From NCBI RefSeq assembly GCF_900625025.1, contig NZ_LR130577.1, positions 62,001 to 126,000 of the forward strand: a stretch of DNA of 64,000 nt, read 5' to 3'. Within the stretch, counting starts at the first letter, position 1. Every line of letters starts with the position of its first letter. The notes beneath the pieces are model-generated. The model worked only from the letters and a program-made list of their open reading frames with translations, was not told the DNA's origin and searched no databases. The stretch comes from Lachnoclostridium sp. Marseille-P6806 (GTDB lineage Bacteria > Bacillota > Clostridia > Lachnospirales > Lachnospiraceae). Of the stretch, positions 51,253 to 60,594 are shown one piece after another. Made by a program: the position numbers and the translations under genes.

Positions 51253-54105
51253 CTATTGCTCTCCTCCTGCACATGATGCTCTGCGGACGATCTCAAGAAT
51301 GTGCATGGCACAATCCTGCAGGTCGCCTCTGGTAATGGTCTTTTCGTCGTGCCAGACACCCTTATAAATGATGGATCTGCCATCCTCCGACAGAGAAGCG
51401 ACCTCCGTCGTAACAGGCGTGGAAAACGGACAGGCATCGTGATTTCTGAACATTTCGCGAGGGGGAGTCGCCTTGCGGAAGATGGCTTCGCCGTCAACAA
51501 GGATTTGCCCGTCCTTTATTTCCGCGTGATGTTCTTCACCGATCGGCGCTGTCACTATATCGCTGCCATACTCTGATACTTCAAAGGAGTTCCAGTCCGC
51601 CTCGTAAAATGGCATGACATTGACCGGTTTAGTCATTCGAACCTGTCCTCTCTCATCAAAGGCAGGATCGATGTGATGATAAGCCAAAAGAATTTCTTTC
51701 TGCTTCGACGGACCGCCGGGCATGATTAAGTCATTGCCCGCATGCATAGAAACACTGGCATGGGAACTGCCGCCATTCCAGTCTGTCATGATAAGACCTT
51801 TGAAGCCCCATTCATTTCTGGCTGCGACATTACAGAGATCTCTGCTGTCAGCACAGGGCACATGATTGATCTTGTTGTAAGCGGTCATGATGGCCCATGG
51901 GGCCGCCTTTTTGACAGCAATTTCAAATCCTTTCAAATAAATCTCGCGAAGCGCTCTCTGCGAGATGATTTCATCAACGCCGCTGCGATTGGTCTCCTGA
52001 TTATTGGCTGCATAATGCTTGATGCATCCGCCCACAACTGTGCCGTCCTGAAGTCCTTCCACGAAAGCCGCTCCGCACAGGCCGGTCACAAGCGGATCCT
52101 CGGAGAAGTACTCGAAGTTTCTTCCGCAGAGAGGATCTCTGTGAATATTCATTCCCGGGCCCAGAAGAATGTGGACACCGATATCTTTCATTTCCTCTGC
52201 AAAGGCCCGGCCGACCTTTCTCAGCAATTCTTCATCGAAGCTCTGCGCCAGAAGAGTTCCTACCGGCCATGCCGTTGCATAGTGGCAGACCGTTTCTTTC
52301 TGACCGGTCACTTGATTGAAAGCCTCAAAATCCTGACGGACACGAACGCCGCCGGGACCGTCCGCCATAATAATGGAGGGTACGCCGTACTCTTCTTCCA
52401 GCATTCTCGTGGTCTCGCCCGCTGCTCCGGGAACAGACTCGGAGTTCTCACCGACAATGGGGTTGTTTTCATCCGCCACGCCCCAGCCGGTTCCGGTATT
52501 GATCCTTGCCAGATCCAGATCGGAAAGCTGTGCAATAAACTCCGCCATGGCCGCACGGCCTGCCGCCACGCCGGAAAACATGATTTTGTCTGTTCGTCCG
52601 GTGTTCACCGGTCTGTCGTAGTCTAAAACCGTCTCATAGGCAGCTGCCTGATCCGGCGTCAGATACGTTGCTACCGGAACGTCCGGCATACGAAGATCCG
52701 CCGTTTCCGCCTCACTCTTCAAAATAAGCTCCGGAACGGAAAGCTCATCCGCCGTCATTACGTTATAGCTGACCGGCTCAGCAAAAGGCAATTCTACCGG
52801 AAGAATCTTCGATACAAAAGAAATCACCTGATCGGACTCAACCTTTACACGGTAGACAGCTGTCAGCCTGTCAGAGCGGGTTCCTGTCAGGAACAAATAG
52901 TTCCCTGCCAGCAGAGTGTAGCTCTGGTTCGTCTCCAGAAAGCTTGCCAGATCATCCATCTCCACCTTTACTTCCAGAACCTGCGACTGGCCGGGCATCA
53001 GCAGTCTCGTCTTCGCAAAACCTGCCAGCGCCTTGACAGGCTGTACAATGCCGTTTGCCTCCGGGCATATTCTGGTGTAAACCTGCCACACTTCACGACC
53101 GGCACAGTTCCCGACGTTGGTGACTGCTGCATGCAGCGTTACAATTCTCCCCTGTAATGTAAATGTTATATCTCCTACTTCAAAGGAAGTGTAAGAAAGG
53201 CCGTAGCCAAAAGGATACGCCGGCTTCGTCTTTTTCAGATCAAAATATCTGTAACCGACAAAGATGCCCTCCTCATATTTTTCCAGATCAATATCCCTGT
53301 TCTCATCACCAAAGGTCTTCGATGCAGGATAATCTTCATAATTTTCTGCCCATGTGTCGGTCAGCTTGCCGCTGGGATCGAATGTTCCGTTCAGCACATC
53401 GCGAACCGCGCGTCCGCCCTCCTGACCCGCTAAGCTCATGAGAAGAATGGCATCGGGATTCACTCCGCGAATCTGCTTTGTGTCCAGAATGCCGCCGACG
53501 TTGAGGACGACAATCAGCTTCCGGAATGCACCGCGCAGCTTTTTCAGATTCTCCGCCTCCGTTTCGGAGAGCGCAAAATCGCCGATGGTTCTGGCCTTTC
53601 TCTGTTCCTTGCTGCCGCCGTACATATGACGATCGGCTCCCTCGCCGGAGTTTCTCGTGATGACATAAATGGCCGTATCACATCCCTTTCCGCCCTCTCT
53701 CAGCATCTCTTCTGTTACCGCGGGTTCCGGGAAAAAGAAAGTACCCATGCCGGGACGAAGCTGTGATTTTGCATCGTCATAAGGCTCCGCCTGTCTGCGC
53801 AGGAACCTCTCTGTTGTCACTTCATAGCCCGCTGCCACAAAGGCATCCAGAATATGAATGTGGTAACGCGGGGACTGATCCACATCCACACGGCCGCCTC
53901 CGGAGAGGCCGCCGTTGAAAGGGTCTCCGGAGCCGGTACCGCTTCTGACGGTCCGGACTGCTCCAAGACCGAACAACGCTGCTTTGCCGCTTTGCTCGAT
54001 CGGAAGCGCTCCGTTGTTCTCCAAAAGAACCATCCCTTCCGCTGCCGCGCAGTATGCCAGATCGGCGCAGCGGATCTCGCGTTCGCTCATACGAATCATT
54101 TCCAT
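51253..54105 (-). CDS. Glycoside hydrolase family 3, permuted domain order
   Basis: 950 residues. Unlike most GH3, the (alpha/beta)6 C-terminal domain comes first (EGMVLLENNGALPIEQSGKA, GTGSGDPFNGGLSGGGRVDV), then a fibronectin III-like domain (about 310-430), then the TIM barrel (about 510-810): SIIMADGPGGVRVR, LGPGMNIHRDPLCGRNFEYF, GGCIKHYAANNQETNR, and nucleophile D775 in LIMTDWNGG. This order is known from ruminal and clostridial beta-glucosidases. No signal peptide, so it acts on imported oligosaccharides. Last gene of module 3. Confidence 0.9.
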   Translation of the reverse strand: MEMIRMSEREIRCADLAYCAAAEGMVLLENNGALPIEQSGKAALFGLGAVRTVRSGTGSGDPFNGGLSGGGRVDVDQSPRYHIHILDAFVAAGYEVTTERFLRRQAEPYDDAKSQLRPGMGTFFFPEPAVTEEMLREGGKGCDTAIYVITRNSGEGADRHMYGGSKEQRKARTIGDFALSETEAENLKKLRGAFRKLIVVLNVGGILDTKQIRGVNPDAILLMSLAGQEGGRAVRDVLNGTFDPSGKLTDTWAENYEDYPASKTFGDENRDIDLEKYEEGIFVGYRYFDLKKTKPAYPFGYGLSYTSFEVGDITFTLQGRIVTLHAAVTNVGNCAGREVWQVYTRICPEANGIVQPVKALAGFAKTRLLMPGQSQVLEVKVEMDDLASFLETNQSYTLLAGNYLFLTGTRSDRLTAVYRVKVESDQVISFVSKILPVELPFAEPVSYNVMTADELSVPELILKSEAETADLRMPDVPVATYLTPDQAAAYETVLDYDRPVNTGRTDKIMFSGVAAGRAAMAEFIAQLSDLDLARINTGTGWGVADENNPIVGENSESVPGAAGETTRMLEEEYGVPSIIMADGPGGVRVRQDFEAFNQVTGQKETVCHYATAWPVGTLLAQSFDEELLRKVGRAFAEEMKDIGVHILLGPGMNIHRDPLCGRNFEYFSEDPLVTGLCGAAFVEGLQDGTVVGGCIKHYAANNQETNRSGVDEIISQRALREIYLKGFEIAVKKAAPWAIMTAYNKINHVPCADSRDLCNVAARNEWGFKGLIMTDWNGGSSHASVSMHAGNDLIMPGGPSKQKEILLAYHHIDPAFDERGQVRMTKPVNVMPFYEADWNSFEVSEYGSDIVTAPIGEEHHAEIKDGQILVDGEAIFRKATPPREMFRNHDACPFSTPVTTEVASLSEDGRSIIYKGVWHDEKTITRGDLQDCAMHILEIVRRASCAGGEQ

Positions 54106-54135
54106 CGCGCGATTTCCCTCTCCTTTGGACAGATA

Positions 54136-55032
54136 TCATCCCTTAACTCCGCCGAGTGTAATACCCTTAATAAAATTATTCTGAATAAAGGGATAGACAA
54201 TAACGATCGGTAAAACACCTACCACAGCCATGGCCATTCTCACAGATACACTGGGAATACTGCCAAGACTCTTATCCGCACCGGTAAGTGAGGACGAGTT
54301 GTTCACAAGGAATTGAATGTTCTGGATCATACGGTACAGAAGATTCTGAATGGAATAAAGATCCGTCCTCTTGGTCAGATAAATATAACCGTTCATCCAG
54401 TCATTCCAGTACCCGATACCGATAAAAAGTCCGATCGTTGCGATAATCGGCTTGGACAGAGGAAGCGCAACTCTGAAGAAAACCGAAAACTCATTCGCGC
54501 CGTCAATATTGGCCGCCTCCATGATTTCTTCCGGAATGCTTGTCACAAAATATGACTTCATCATCATGACGTTAAAGGCATTCATGAGAAGCCCGGGGAT
54601 CATAAGGGCAAGGAACGTATTCTTCAATCCGAATACACCGGTGTAATTGATATACGTCGGCACCAGCCCGCCGGAGAAGAGCATGGTAAAGAATACAATG
54701 AAAGTAAGAATGCCTCTGCCGGGCAGAAACTTCTTTGACAGCGCATAGGCCAGAAGCGTCGTGATCGTAAGGCCTATCAGGGTTCCGGATGCGGTCAGCA
54801 CGAGCGATATCCAATACGCATGAGGAACGGAATTTCCGCTGGAGAAAATATACTGATAGGCATAGACGCTCCACTTCTCAGGGACGAAAGAATAACCGTT
54901 TCGAATCAATGCCGAATTATCCGTCAGGGAAGCAATCGTTAACAGAATCAGAGGAATGATGGCAATCAGCGTAATCAGAATCATTACAATATTGGCAAAA
55001 ACCTGAAATCTTCCTTCCGGCTTAATATTCAT
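54136..55032 (-). CDS. Carbohydrate ABC transporter permease (LplC/YtcP type)
   Basis: 298 residues, six hydrophobic helices, EAA loop IMEAANIDGANEFSVFFRVALP and C-terminus NNFIKGITLGGVKG. LplB/LplC-type permeases with a large binding protein form the CUT1-like importers seen in Firmicute glycan clusters. Follows the other permease by about 50 bp and precedes GH3 by 30 bp. Confidence 0.92.
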   Translation of the reverse strand: MNIKPEGRFQVFANIVMILITLIAIIPLILLTIASLTDNSALIRNGYSFVPEKWSVYAYQYIFSSGNSVPHAYWISLVLTASGTLIGLTITTLLAYALSKKFLPGRGILTFIVFFTMLFSGGLVPTYINYTGVFGLKNTFLALMIPGLLMNAFNVMMMKSYFVTSIPEEIMEAANIDGANEFSVFFRVALPLSKPIIATIGLFIGIGYWNDWMNGYIYLTKRTDLYSIQNLLYRMIQNIQFLVNNSSSLTGADKSLGSIPSVSVRMAMAVVGVLPIVIVYPFIQNNFIKGITLGGVKG

Positions 55033-55082
55033 GACTTCTCTCCTATATAAAATAATGCGCTCCTTTAAAACAATGCACTTCT

Positions 55083-56036
55083 TTAAAACAATGCACTGTC
55101 CGGGTCTGCCCTTTTTACGATCAGGTTGGCGGCCAGAACCAGAACAAAGCCGACAAATGACTGATATACGCCTGCGGCTGCAGACATTGTGATGTCGCCG
55201 AGCTCCAGCAGCCCCCTGTACACATAGGTATCAATCGTATTCGTAACCGAATACAGGGCGCCTGCATTCTGAGGCACCTGATAAAACAGGCCGAAATCAG
55301 AATAAAAGATGTGACCAACCGCCATGAGGGTCAGCATGATCACCGTCGGACGAAGCAGGGGCAGCGTAATCTTGGTGACCTGCTGCCATCTTGTGGCGCC
55401 ATCGATGGATGCCGCTTCATAAAGACCCTTATCAAAACCGATAATCGTGGAGAGATAAATAATGCAGTTGTATCCGATTCCTTTCCAGAGATTCACAAAT
55501 ACCAGAATGAACGGCCAGTACTTCGGCTCCTGGTACCAGCTGATTCCCTCTTTTCCCATTGCTTTCAATATGGTGTTGTTGATAAACCCGTTTTCGGGAG
55601 AAAGAAACGCGAATACAAGGTAAGAGACGATCACCGCGGAAAGCAGATAGGGAAGCAAAATAGCGGACTGATAAACCTTTTTCAGTCGGCCTGTCAGCTC
55701 TGACAGAAGAATGGCCACGGCAATCGCTGCCATCGTGTTGACCACAATAAATGCCAGATTATAACAGATCGTGTTTCTGGTAATAATAAAGGCGTCCTGC
55801 GTCTGAAACAGATACTTGAAGTTTACAAATCCTGCCCATGGCGAACCATAAATGCCATCCTTGGCCTTATAATTCTTGAATGCCAAAATAATGCCGGGCA
55901 TGGGCATATAATTATTGATAAACAGATAAATCAAACCGGGAAGCGCCATAATGTAGATCGGGATGGTTCTTTTCAACAAGGCTTTCTTTTTCGCCTTGGA
56001 CATTTTCGGTTTAGCAGCGGTACTTTTTCTTATCAT
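55083..56036 (-). CDS. Carbohydrate ABC transporter permease (LplB/YtoP type)
   Basis: 317 residues with a basic N-terminal tail (TAAKPKMSKAKKKALLKRT), six hydrophobic helices, and EAA loop LYEAASIDGATRWQQVTKITLP. Partner of the LplC-type permease. Follows the carboxylesterase by 15 bp. Confidence 0.92.
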   Translation of the reverse strand: MIRKSTAAKPKMSKAKKKALLKRTIPIYIMALPGLIYLFINNYMPMPGIILAFKNYKAKDGIYGSPWAGFVNFKYLFQTQDAFIITRNTICYNLAFIVVNTMAAIAVAILLSELTGRLKKVYQSAILLPYLLSAVIVSYLVFAFLSPENGFINNTILKAMGKEGISWYQEPKYWPFILVFVNLWKGIGYNCIIYLSTIIGFDKGLYEAASIDGATRWQQVTKITLPLLRPTVIMLTLMAVGHIFYSDFGLFYQVPQNAGALYSVTNTIDTYVYRGLLELGDITMSAAAGVYQSFVGFVLVLAANLIVKRADPDSALF

Positions 56037-56051
56037 GTTCTTCTCTGCTCC

Positions 56052-57656
56052 TTAGTGTAAGAAAACGGCTTTTTCCTTTTCCGCTTTCTCTTTCAGCATC
56101 TTCTTCCATGCAATCTGATTCTTGATTGCAAAGGGTGAAACGACGCCGGTATCGGCAATCAGTTTCTGCAGCTTATGATCGAAATCCGGCGCCAGACGGC
56201 ATCCCGCATTGTCAAATACCATTGTGTTCTCTCTGTCCGCACGGCAGGGTATCCATGTGATATCCCCGCATACGCCGGGCTCGCCGCTTGCCGCGAAATT
56301 CACCCACGCCGAACTCATGAGATTCTCCAGCCGGTCCGAAACGCCCGGAATATTGGAAATCGGTATCTTATCCGTATTGCGGAAGCAGAATGCAATATCT
56401 GAACAGTGCCATGCGGTTTTTCCCTCGTTATAGGGGAACTCATAAGCAAATACATAAGAGTAAACATTTGTCCTGCTGACACCGGATAACGCCTTGATGA
56501 AGTCGATGGCGGGCTTTCGGAAGAAGATATCGTATGTAAGCAGATTGGTGAGATGGCTGCCCGGGAATGCCCGGGAAAACTCCCCGGCGATTTCCTTTTC
56601 CGCATCTCCGAATTTATCCCTCAGCATCCTGTGTATTTCTTCTCTCAGCTGCTTTCTGCCCGGCAGATCCGGCATAAAGCCAAGCTCGCCCATGCAGCTG
56701 CCCATAATAATCGGTACAGTTTTGGCATATTCTGTGAATCCCACATGCAGGGGATCGCCCAGATAAAAGTCATTCTGAATGGGATAACCGCCAATATAGT
56801 CTCCCTGAATCAGGATATCGGTACTTACCTTGTTGTATGCGTCAGCAAGCCTGTTATAAGGCATGGTTTCCAGTGCCTTAACGTCCCCGGATTCACAGCC
56901 GAGCTCCGCAAGCATTGCTTCGACCAGCGGACGGGAGTCTGTCGTTGTCTCATGCATGAAGTCTTCGAGAATGCCGCTCTGAATGATGCCCTTGTGATAA
57001 AGTCCGTCCGCCTCGGGCGTCTGCATAAGCGTCCAGATTTTCATGCCGCCGCCGGACTGTCCAAACAAGGTAACGTTATTGGGATCGCCGCCGAATGCCT
57101 CTATATTCTCCCGAATCCATTTGAGTGCCGCAACGATATCCGCATTTCCCAGATTGCCGCTGTTGGCATACTCATCTCCATACGGCTCCAGATTTAAGTA
57201 GCCCAGAATATTCAGTCTGTGGTTGAGAGAGATTACAACCACATCTCCGAATGCGCTCAGGTTATCGCCGTCATAGGCCTGCTGCTCAATGGAAGATCCT
57301 GCATAAAATCCGCCGCCATGAAGCCATACCATAACCGGGCATTTTGCTCCTTTGCCCAGATGCTGAGTCCAGATATTCAGATACTGGCAATTCTCATCCA
57401 TCGGCCAATACCTGTGCGGAACCATGACCTCGCCATTCGGAACGTCCTGCTGAAGAAGCGGACAGACATACCCATAGGAGAGCGCATCCTTTACGCCGTC
57501 CCATGGCTGCACCGGTTCCGGTGCGTGAAAACGTTTCGCATCAGCGTATTTAATTCCATGGAACGTAAAGGTTGTTCCATATTGAAAGCCTCGAATTTTT
57601 CCCCCGGCAGTCTCAGCCACAGGAAAATCGGAAGAACTTGCAAACAGCTTCGTCAT
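56052..57656 (-). CDS. Type B carboxylesterase
   Basis: 534 residues, alpha/beta hydrolase of the carboxylesterase/para-nitrobenzyl esterase family. Oxyanion hole HGGG in VMVWLHGGGFYAGSS, nucleophile S201 in LFGQSGGGMK, catalytic acid region CMGELGFMP, histidine candidate in GKTAWHCSDIAF. No signal peptide: cytosolic. Within this module it probably removes acyl groups (acetyl or feruloyl type) from imported glycans before GH3 action. The Shine-Dalgarno AAGGAG lies in the last codons of the response regulator gene. Confidence 0.88.
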   Translation of the reverse strand: MTKLFASSSDFPVAETAGGKIRGFQYGTTFTFHGIKYADAKRFHAPEPVQPWDGVKDALSYGYVCPLLQQDVPNGEVMVPHRYWPMDENCQYLNIWTQHLGKGAKCPVMVWLHGGGFYAGSSIEQQAYDGDNLSAFGDVVVISLNHRLNILGYLNLEPYGDEYANSGNLGNADIVAALKWIRENIEAFGGDPNNVTLFGQSGGGMKIWTLMQTPEADGLYHKGIIQSGILEDFMHETTTDSRPLVEAMLAELGCESGDVKALETMPYNRLADAYNKVSTDILIQGDYIGGYPIQNDFYLGDPLHVGFTEYAKTVPIIMGSCMGELGFMPDLPGRKQLREEIHRMLRDKFGDAEKEIAGEFSRAFPGSHLTNLLTYDIFFRKPAIDFIKALSGVSRTNVYSYVFAYEFPYNEGKTAWHCSDIAFCFRNTDKIPISNIPGVSDRLENLMSSAWVNFAASGEPGVCGDITWIPCRADRENTMVFDNAGCRLAPDFDHKLQKLIADTGVVSPFAIKNQIAWKKMLKEKAEKEKAVFLH

Positions 57657-57658
57657 AT

Positions 57659-58870
57659 CTACATTCTCCTTAATTTTTTTCTGAATTTTTTCGGAGTGTC
57701 TCCGGTGATTTTCTTAAACAATCTGGAAAAATAAGAAAAATTGTCATATCCCACAGCCATGGCAATATCATTGATACTCTGTTCTGTCGTCTCCAGAAGT
57801 CGACAGGCTTTCTGGATCCGGACATTGATCAGGTAATTCGTTATGGAAATACCTACTTCTTTTTTAAACAGCCGCGTCATGTAATCCGCATTGAGGTGAA
57901 CCAGATCCGCCAGCTGATTTCTCATCAATTCTTCTGCACAGTGCTCCCTGATATAGTCTTTCAGGATCCGGCAGGCATCTCCCAGCTGTGAGGTTTCCAC
58001 CCTTTCCGCAGCTTTGCTCTCCAGCTCAAGAAATTCCTCTCCCGCATTTTTCAGTGTGGTTTCGGCATGGATAATTTCAACCGAACTGTCCAGATGCTTG
58101 TCAAAAACGCTCTGAAGCTCTGCGGCAACATCATCAATGCATAAAGCACATTTCTTCAAAACAACAGTAAAAATATCTTTCCGATATATACTGATATTCT
58201 CCGGTACACATCCGCTTTTTGTAAAAACCTCGTCGACGATATTCTGTACCACAAATTCCTGCATGGCCTGACTCAGAGCTTCCATCTTCCCGCTTGTTTC
58301 CGTTATCTGAAGCAGGAAGAGATCAAACAGCTCCGATGTCTTATAGTTCACCTTTCTCCGTTCGCAGTAGTCGGCAAGGCTCTCCTCATCCAGCGCAATG
58401 ACACTGTAAAGTATATGTCTCCAGAATTCCTCTCTTCGATTCTTTTCATCATCCAGCCAGTACTGTCCGTACTGCAAATAGGACTGCTTTTGATGTTCCG
58501 AGCGCACCTGCTCCACTGCCTTTCTGATCAGAGCCGAAAAATCATCGAAAGCAATCGGTTTCAGGTAGTAGTCAAAACACTGCAGCTCCACGGCTTTTTT
58601 GGCATAGTTGAAATCAGCATAGCCTGTGCAGAAAATCGTAACCAGATTCATGTTCTGCTTCGTCGCCCATGTCAGAAGATCGATCCCGCTCTGCTGCGGC
58701 ATTTCAATATCCGTCACCAGAATTTCGATTGGTACAGAGCTCAGGATCTTTTTTGCTTCCTGCACGTTATCCGCAGCATAAACCTTATCGATTCCAATCT
58801 CTTTGTAATGAATGCCGATCTGCAGACTTTCAAGAACATTGATCTCATCATCGACGATTAAAATGTTCAT
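57659..58870 (-). CDS. YesN-type response regulator, AraC output
   Basis: 403 residues. Receiver domain with VDDE, phospho-acceptor D54 in LVTDIEMPQQSGIDLL and YYLKPIAFDD. C-terminal AraC domain LADLVHLNADYMTRLFKKEV and INDIAMAVGYDNFSYFSRLF. It overlaps the upstream kinase by 4 bases and sits inside the operon it probably regulates. Confidence 0.93.
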   Translation of the reverse strand: MNILIVDDEINVLESLQIGIHYKEIGIDKVYAADNVQEAKKILSSVPIEILVTDIEMPQQSGIDLLTWATKQNMNLVTIFCTGYADFNYAKKAVELQCFDYYLKPIAFDDFSALIRKAVEQVRSEHQKQSYLQYGQYWLDDEKNRREEFWRHILYSVIALDEESLADYCERRKVNYKTSELFDLFLLQITETSGKMEALSQAMQEFVVQNIVDEVFTKSGCVPENISIYRKDIFTVVLKKCALCIDDVAAELQSVFDKHLDSSVEIIHAETTLKNAGEEFLELESKAAERVETSQLGDACRILKDYIREHCAEELMRNQLADLVHLNADYMTRLFKKEVGISITNYLINVRIQKACRLLETTEQSINDIAMAVGYDNFSYFSRLFKKITGDTPKKFRKKLRRM

Positions 58871-60534
58871 GCCTGTTCATCCTCTTTCATGCAGGGCAGC
58901 TTTAATATTACGCAGGCGCCCCCTTTCTCCAGATTGCACATCTCCATAGAAGCGCGTAGGCCATAAAGAAGAGACAATCTCTTCTGCGCATTCAAAATCC
59001 CTATTTGGAAACGTTCATCGCCCGAATGCAGACTATGGTTTTTCCATTGCTCCAGAAAATCTTCAGGAAATCCGGGGCCGTCATCGCTGATCTGCAATGT
59101 CATTTCCTGCGTGTCCGGATTGGAAATAAAGCCGCGAATTCGAAGCAATATGCTGCCGTGGCCCGTGGCTGTGTGTTTGATGCAGTTCTCTGCAAAAACC
59201 ATGAGCAGAAGCGGAGGAATCAAAGCATTCATCAGCTCCGGTGAAATTTCTGTAATCACCTCACAGCGATATCGGTACAGAACCTCATGAATTTTGACGT
59301 AATTCTGAATCGTCGTGATTTCCTCAGACAGCTCTACCGGATGCATACCCCTCCGGAGAGAAGAGCGCATATAATCCGTGACGTATTTTGCCAGTTTTTC
59401 TATCGCTGACGTCTTATTCATCTGCGCCATGCTGAAAATGCTGTTTAAGCAGTTGATATAGAAATGCGGCCGTATTTGAAGCTGCAGATATTCGACCTGA
59501 GCCTTTTCTGTATTCAGCCTTTCTTCATAGACCTGAACCTTAAGATCACTGATCTCCTGTTCCAGCTTTCGGAAAATCTCTCCGGCTTTCGAAAATTCAT
59601 CGTATATTCCCGGATCGCTGAACCTGCCGGTTTCCTTATACTTTTGGATGCTCTCATAAAAAAGCTGAATAGGTCTGTTGACCATTCTTCCGGTATAGAG
59701 AATGGAACCAATACTTACGATAATGACTCCGGCTGCTGCCGCCAGCAGAACGATCTGATACCAGAACAGCGTTCCCTCGATTGATGTTTCCGCCATGAGA
59801 TACAGCTCCGCTTCCGCATTGGAAAACGAAAAGGAAAGCGGGAAGTTCTGCCAGTCCTTTGTTTTGTCCTCCGCTCCGGTTCTGTCTTCCCGCACCGCAT
59901 AGGCCGTGTCTTTCTCAGGGCAGTACACATATATGCTGCTGACCAGTTTGCTGTCCCACATAGGCTCCAGAAGGTCAGCAAACGATGCTGTGCATCCGAT
60001 GCAGATCCCATTTTCCTGAAACCCTGTTGAAATCAGCAGTCCTCCCTCCTCCGTAATGGTCCATTGCCTTGAGCTGCTCTTAATCAGCCGGTCTGCGCCA
60101 TAGCCTCGGATGAACTTTTCAAAATTTTGTTTATCCGTATAGCTGTTTGCCGTAATCAGATAGATATCCTGCGCAGGGCTGATCATCCAGAAAATATAAT
60201 TGCCGTCAAAACGATTTCCCAATGTCTCCAGCTGTGACAGCATGTCACGTTCTGCAGAAAGCCTTTTAACCAAGGTCAAGCTGTTGCTGCTGTTTCCCGC
60301 AGACCGTATGTCATTTATTGTCGCATTTCCGACGAGGACATCTACGATCGACTGATTGATCATCTCAAACTCAGCGTCGATGTCTTCGCAATTCATCTGG
60401 ATATTACTGCGTGCAATATCCGATACCTCTTGTCTGTATTGAATGAACAGATACCATCCAAGCAGATACATTGTTACAACTGCCGAAACCAGAAGAAGTG
60501 TGATCTTTCGAATTGTATGGATCAGGTTTCTCAT
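58867..60534 (-). CDS. YesM-type sensor histidine kinase
   Basis: 555 residues. TM1 about 12-31, extracellular sensor about 32-255, TM2 about 258-280, HAMP-like linker (TGRMVNRPIQLFYESIQKY), His_kinase domain with H357 in QLQIRPHFYINCLNSIFSM, ATPase domain with FAENCIKHT and ISDDGPGFPEDF. Senses the module 3 sugar, possibly through the binding protein encoded just upstream. Confidence 0.92.
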   Translation of the reverse strand: MRNLIHTIRKITLLLVSAVVTMYLLGWYLFIQYRQEVSDIARSNIQMNCEDIDAEFEMINQSIVDVLVGNATINDIRSAGNSSNSLTLVKRLSAERDMLSQLETLGNRFDGNYIFWMISPAQDIYLITANSYTDKQNFEKFIRGYGADRLIKSSSRQWTITEEGGLLISTGFQENGICIGCTASFADLLEPMWDSKLVSSIYVYCPEKDTAYAVREDRTGAEDKTKDWQNFPLSFSFSNAEAELYLMAETSIEGTLFWYQIVLLAAAAGVIIVSIGSILYTGRMVNRPIQLFYESIQKYKETGRFSDPGIYDEFSKAGEIFRKLEQEISDLKVQVYEERLNTEKAQVEYLQLQIRPHFYINCLNSIFSMAQMNKTSAIEKLAKYVTDYMRSSLRRGMHPVELSEEITTIQNYVKIHEVLYRYRCEVITEISPELMNALIPPLLLMVFAENCIKHTATGHGSILLRIRGFISNPDTQEMTLQISDDGPGFPEDFLEQWKNHSLHSGDERFQIGILNAQKRLSLLYGLRASMEMCNLEKGGACVILKLPCMKEDEQA

Positions 60535-60557
60535 TCCGGCCTTTCTTACCTCAAAAG

Positions 60558-60585
60558 GGCCGCATCCTCCTGAAAGAATGCGGCC
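60558..60585 (-). terminator. Stem-loop after the module 3 binding-protein gene
   Basis: 8-bp stem GGCCGCAT/ATGCGGCC with 12-base loop, followed on the minus strand by CTTTT. Lies 10 bp past the stop of the binding-protein gene and before the kinase gene: a partial terminator or message stabiliser. Confidence 0.55.
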
Positions 60586-60594
60586 ATATTATGG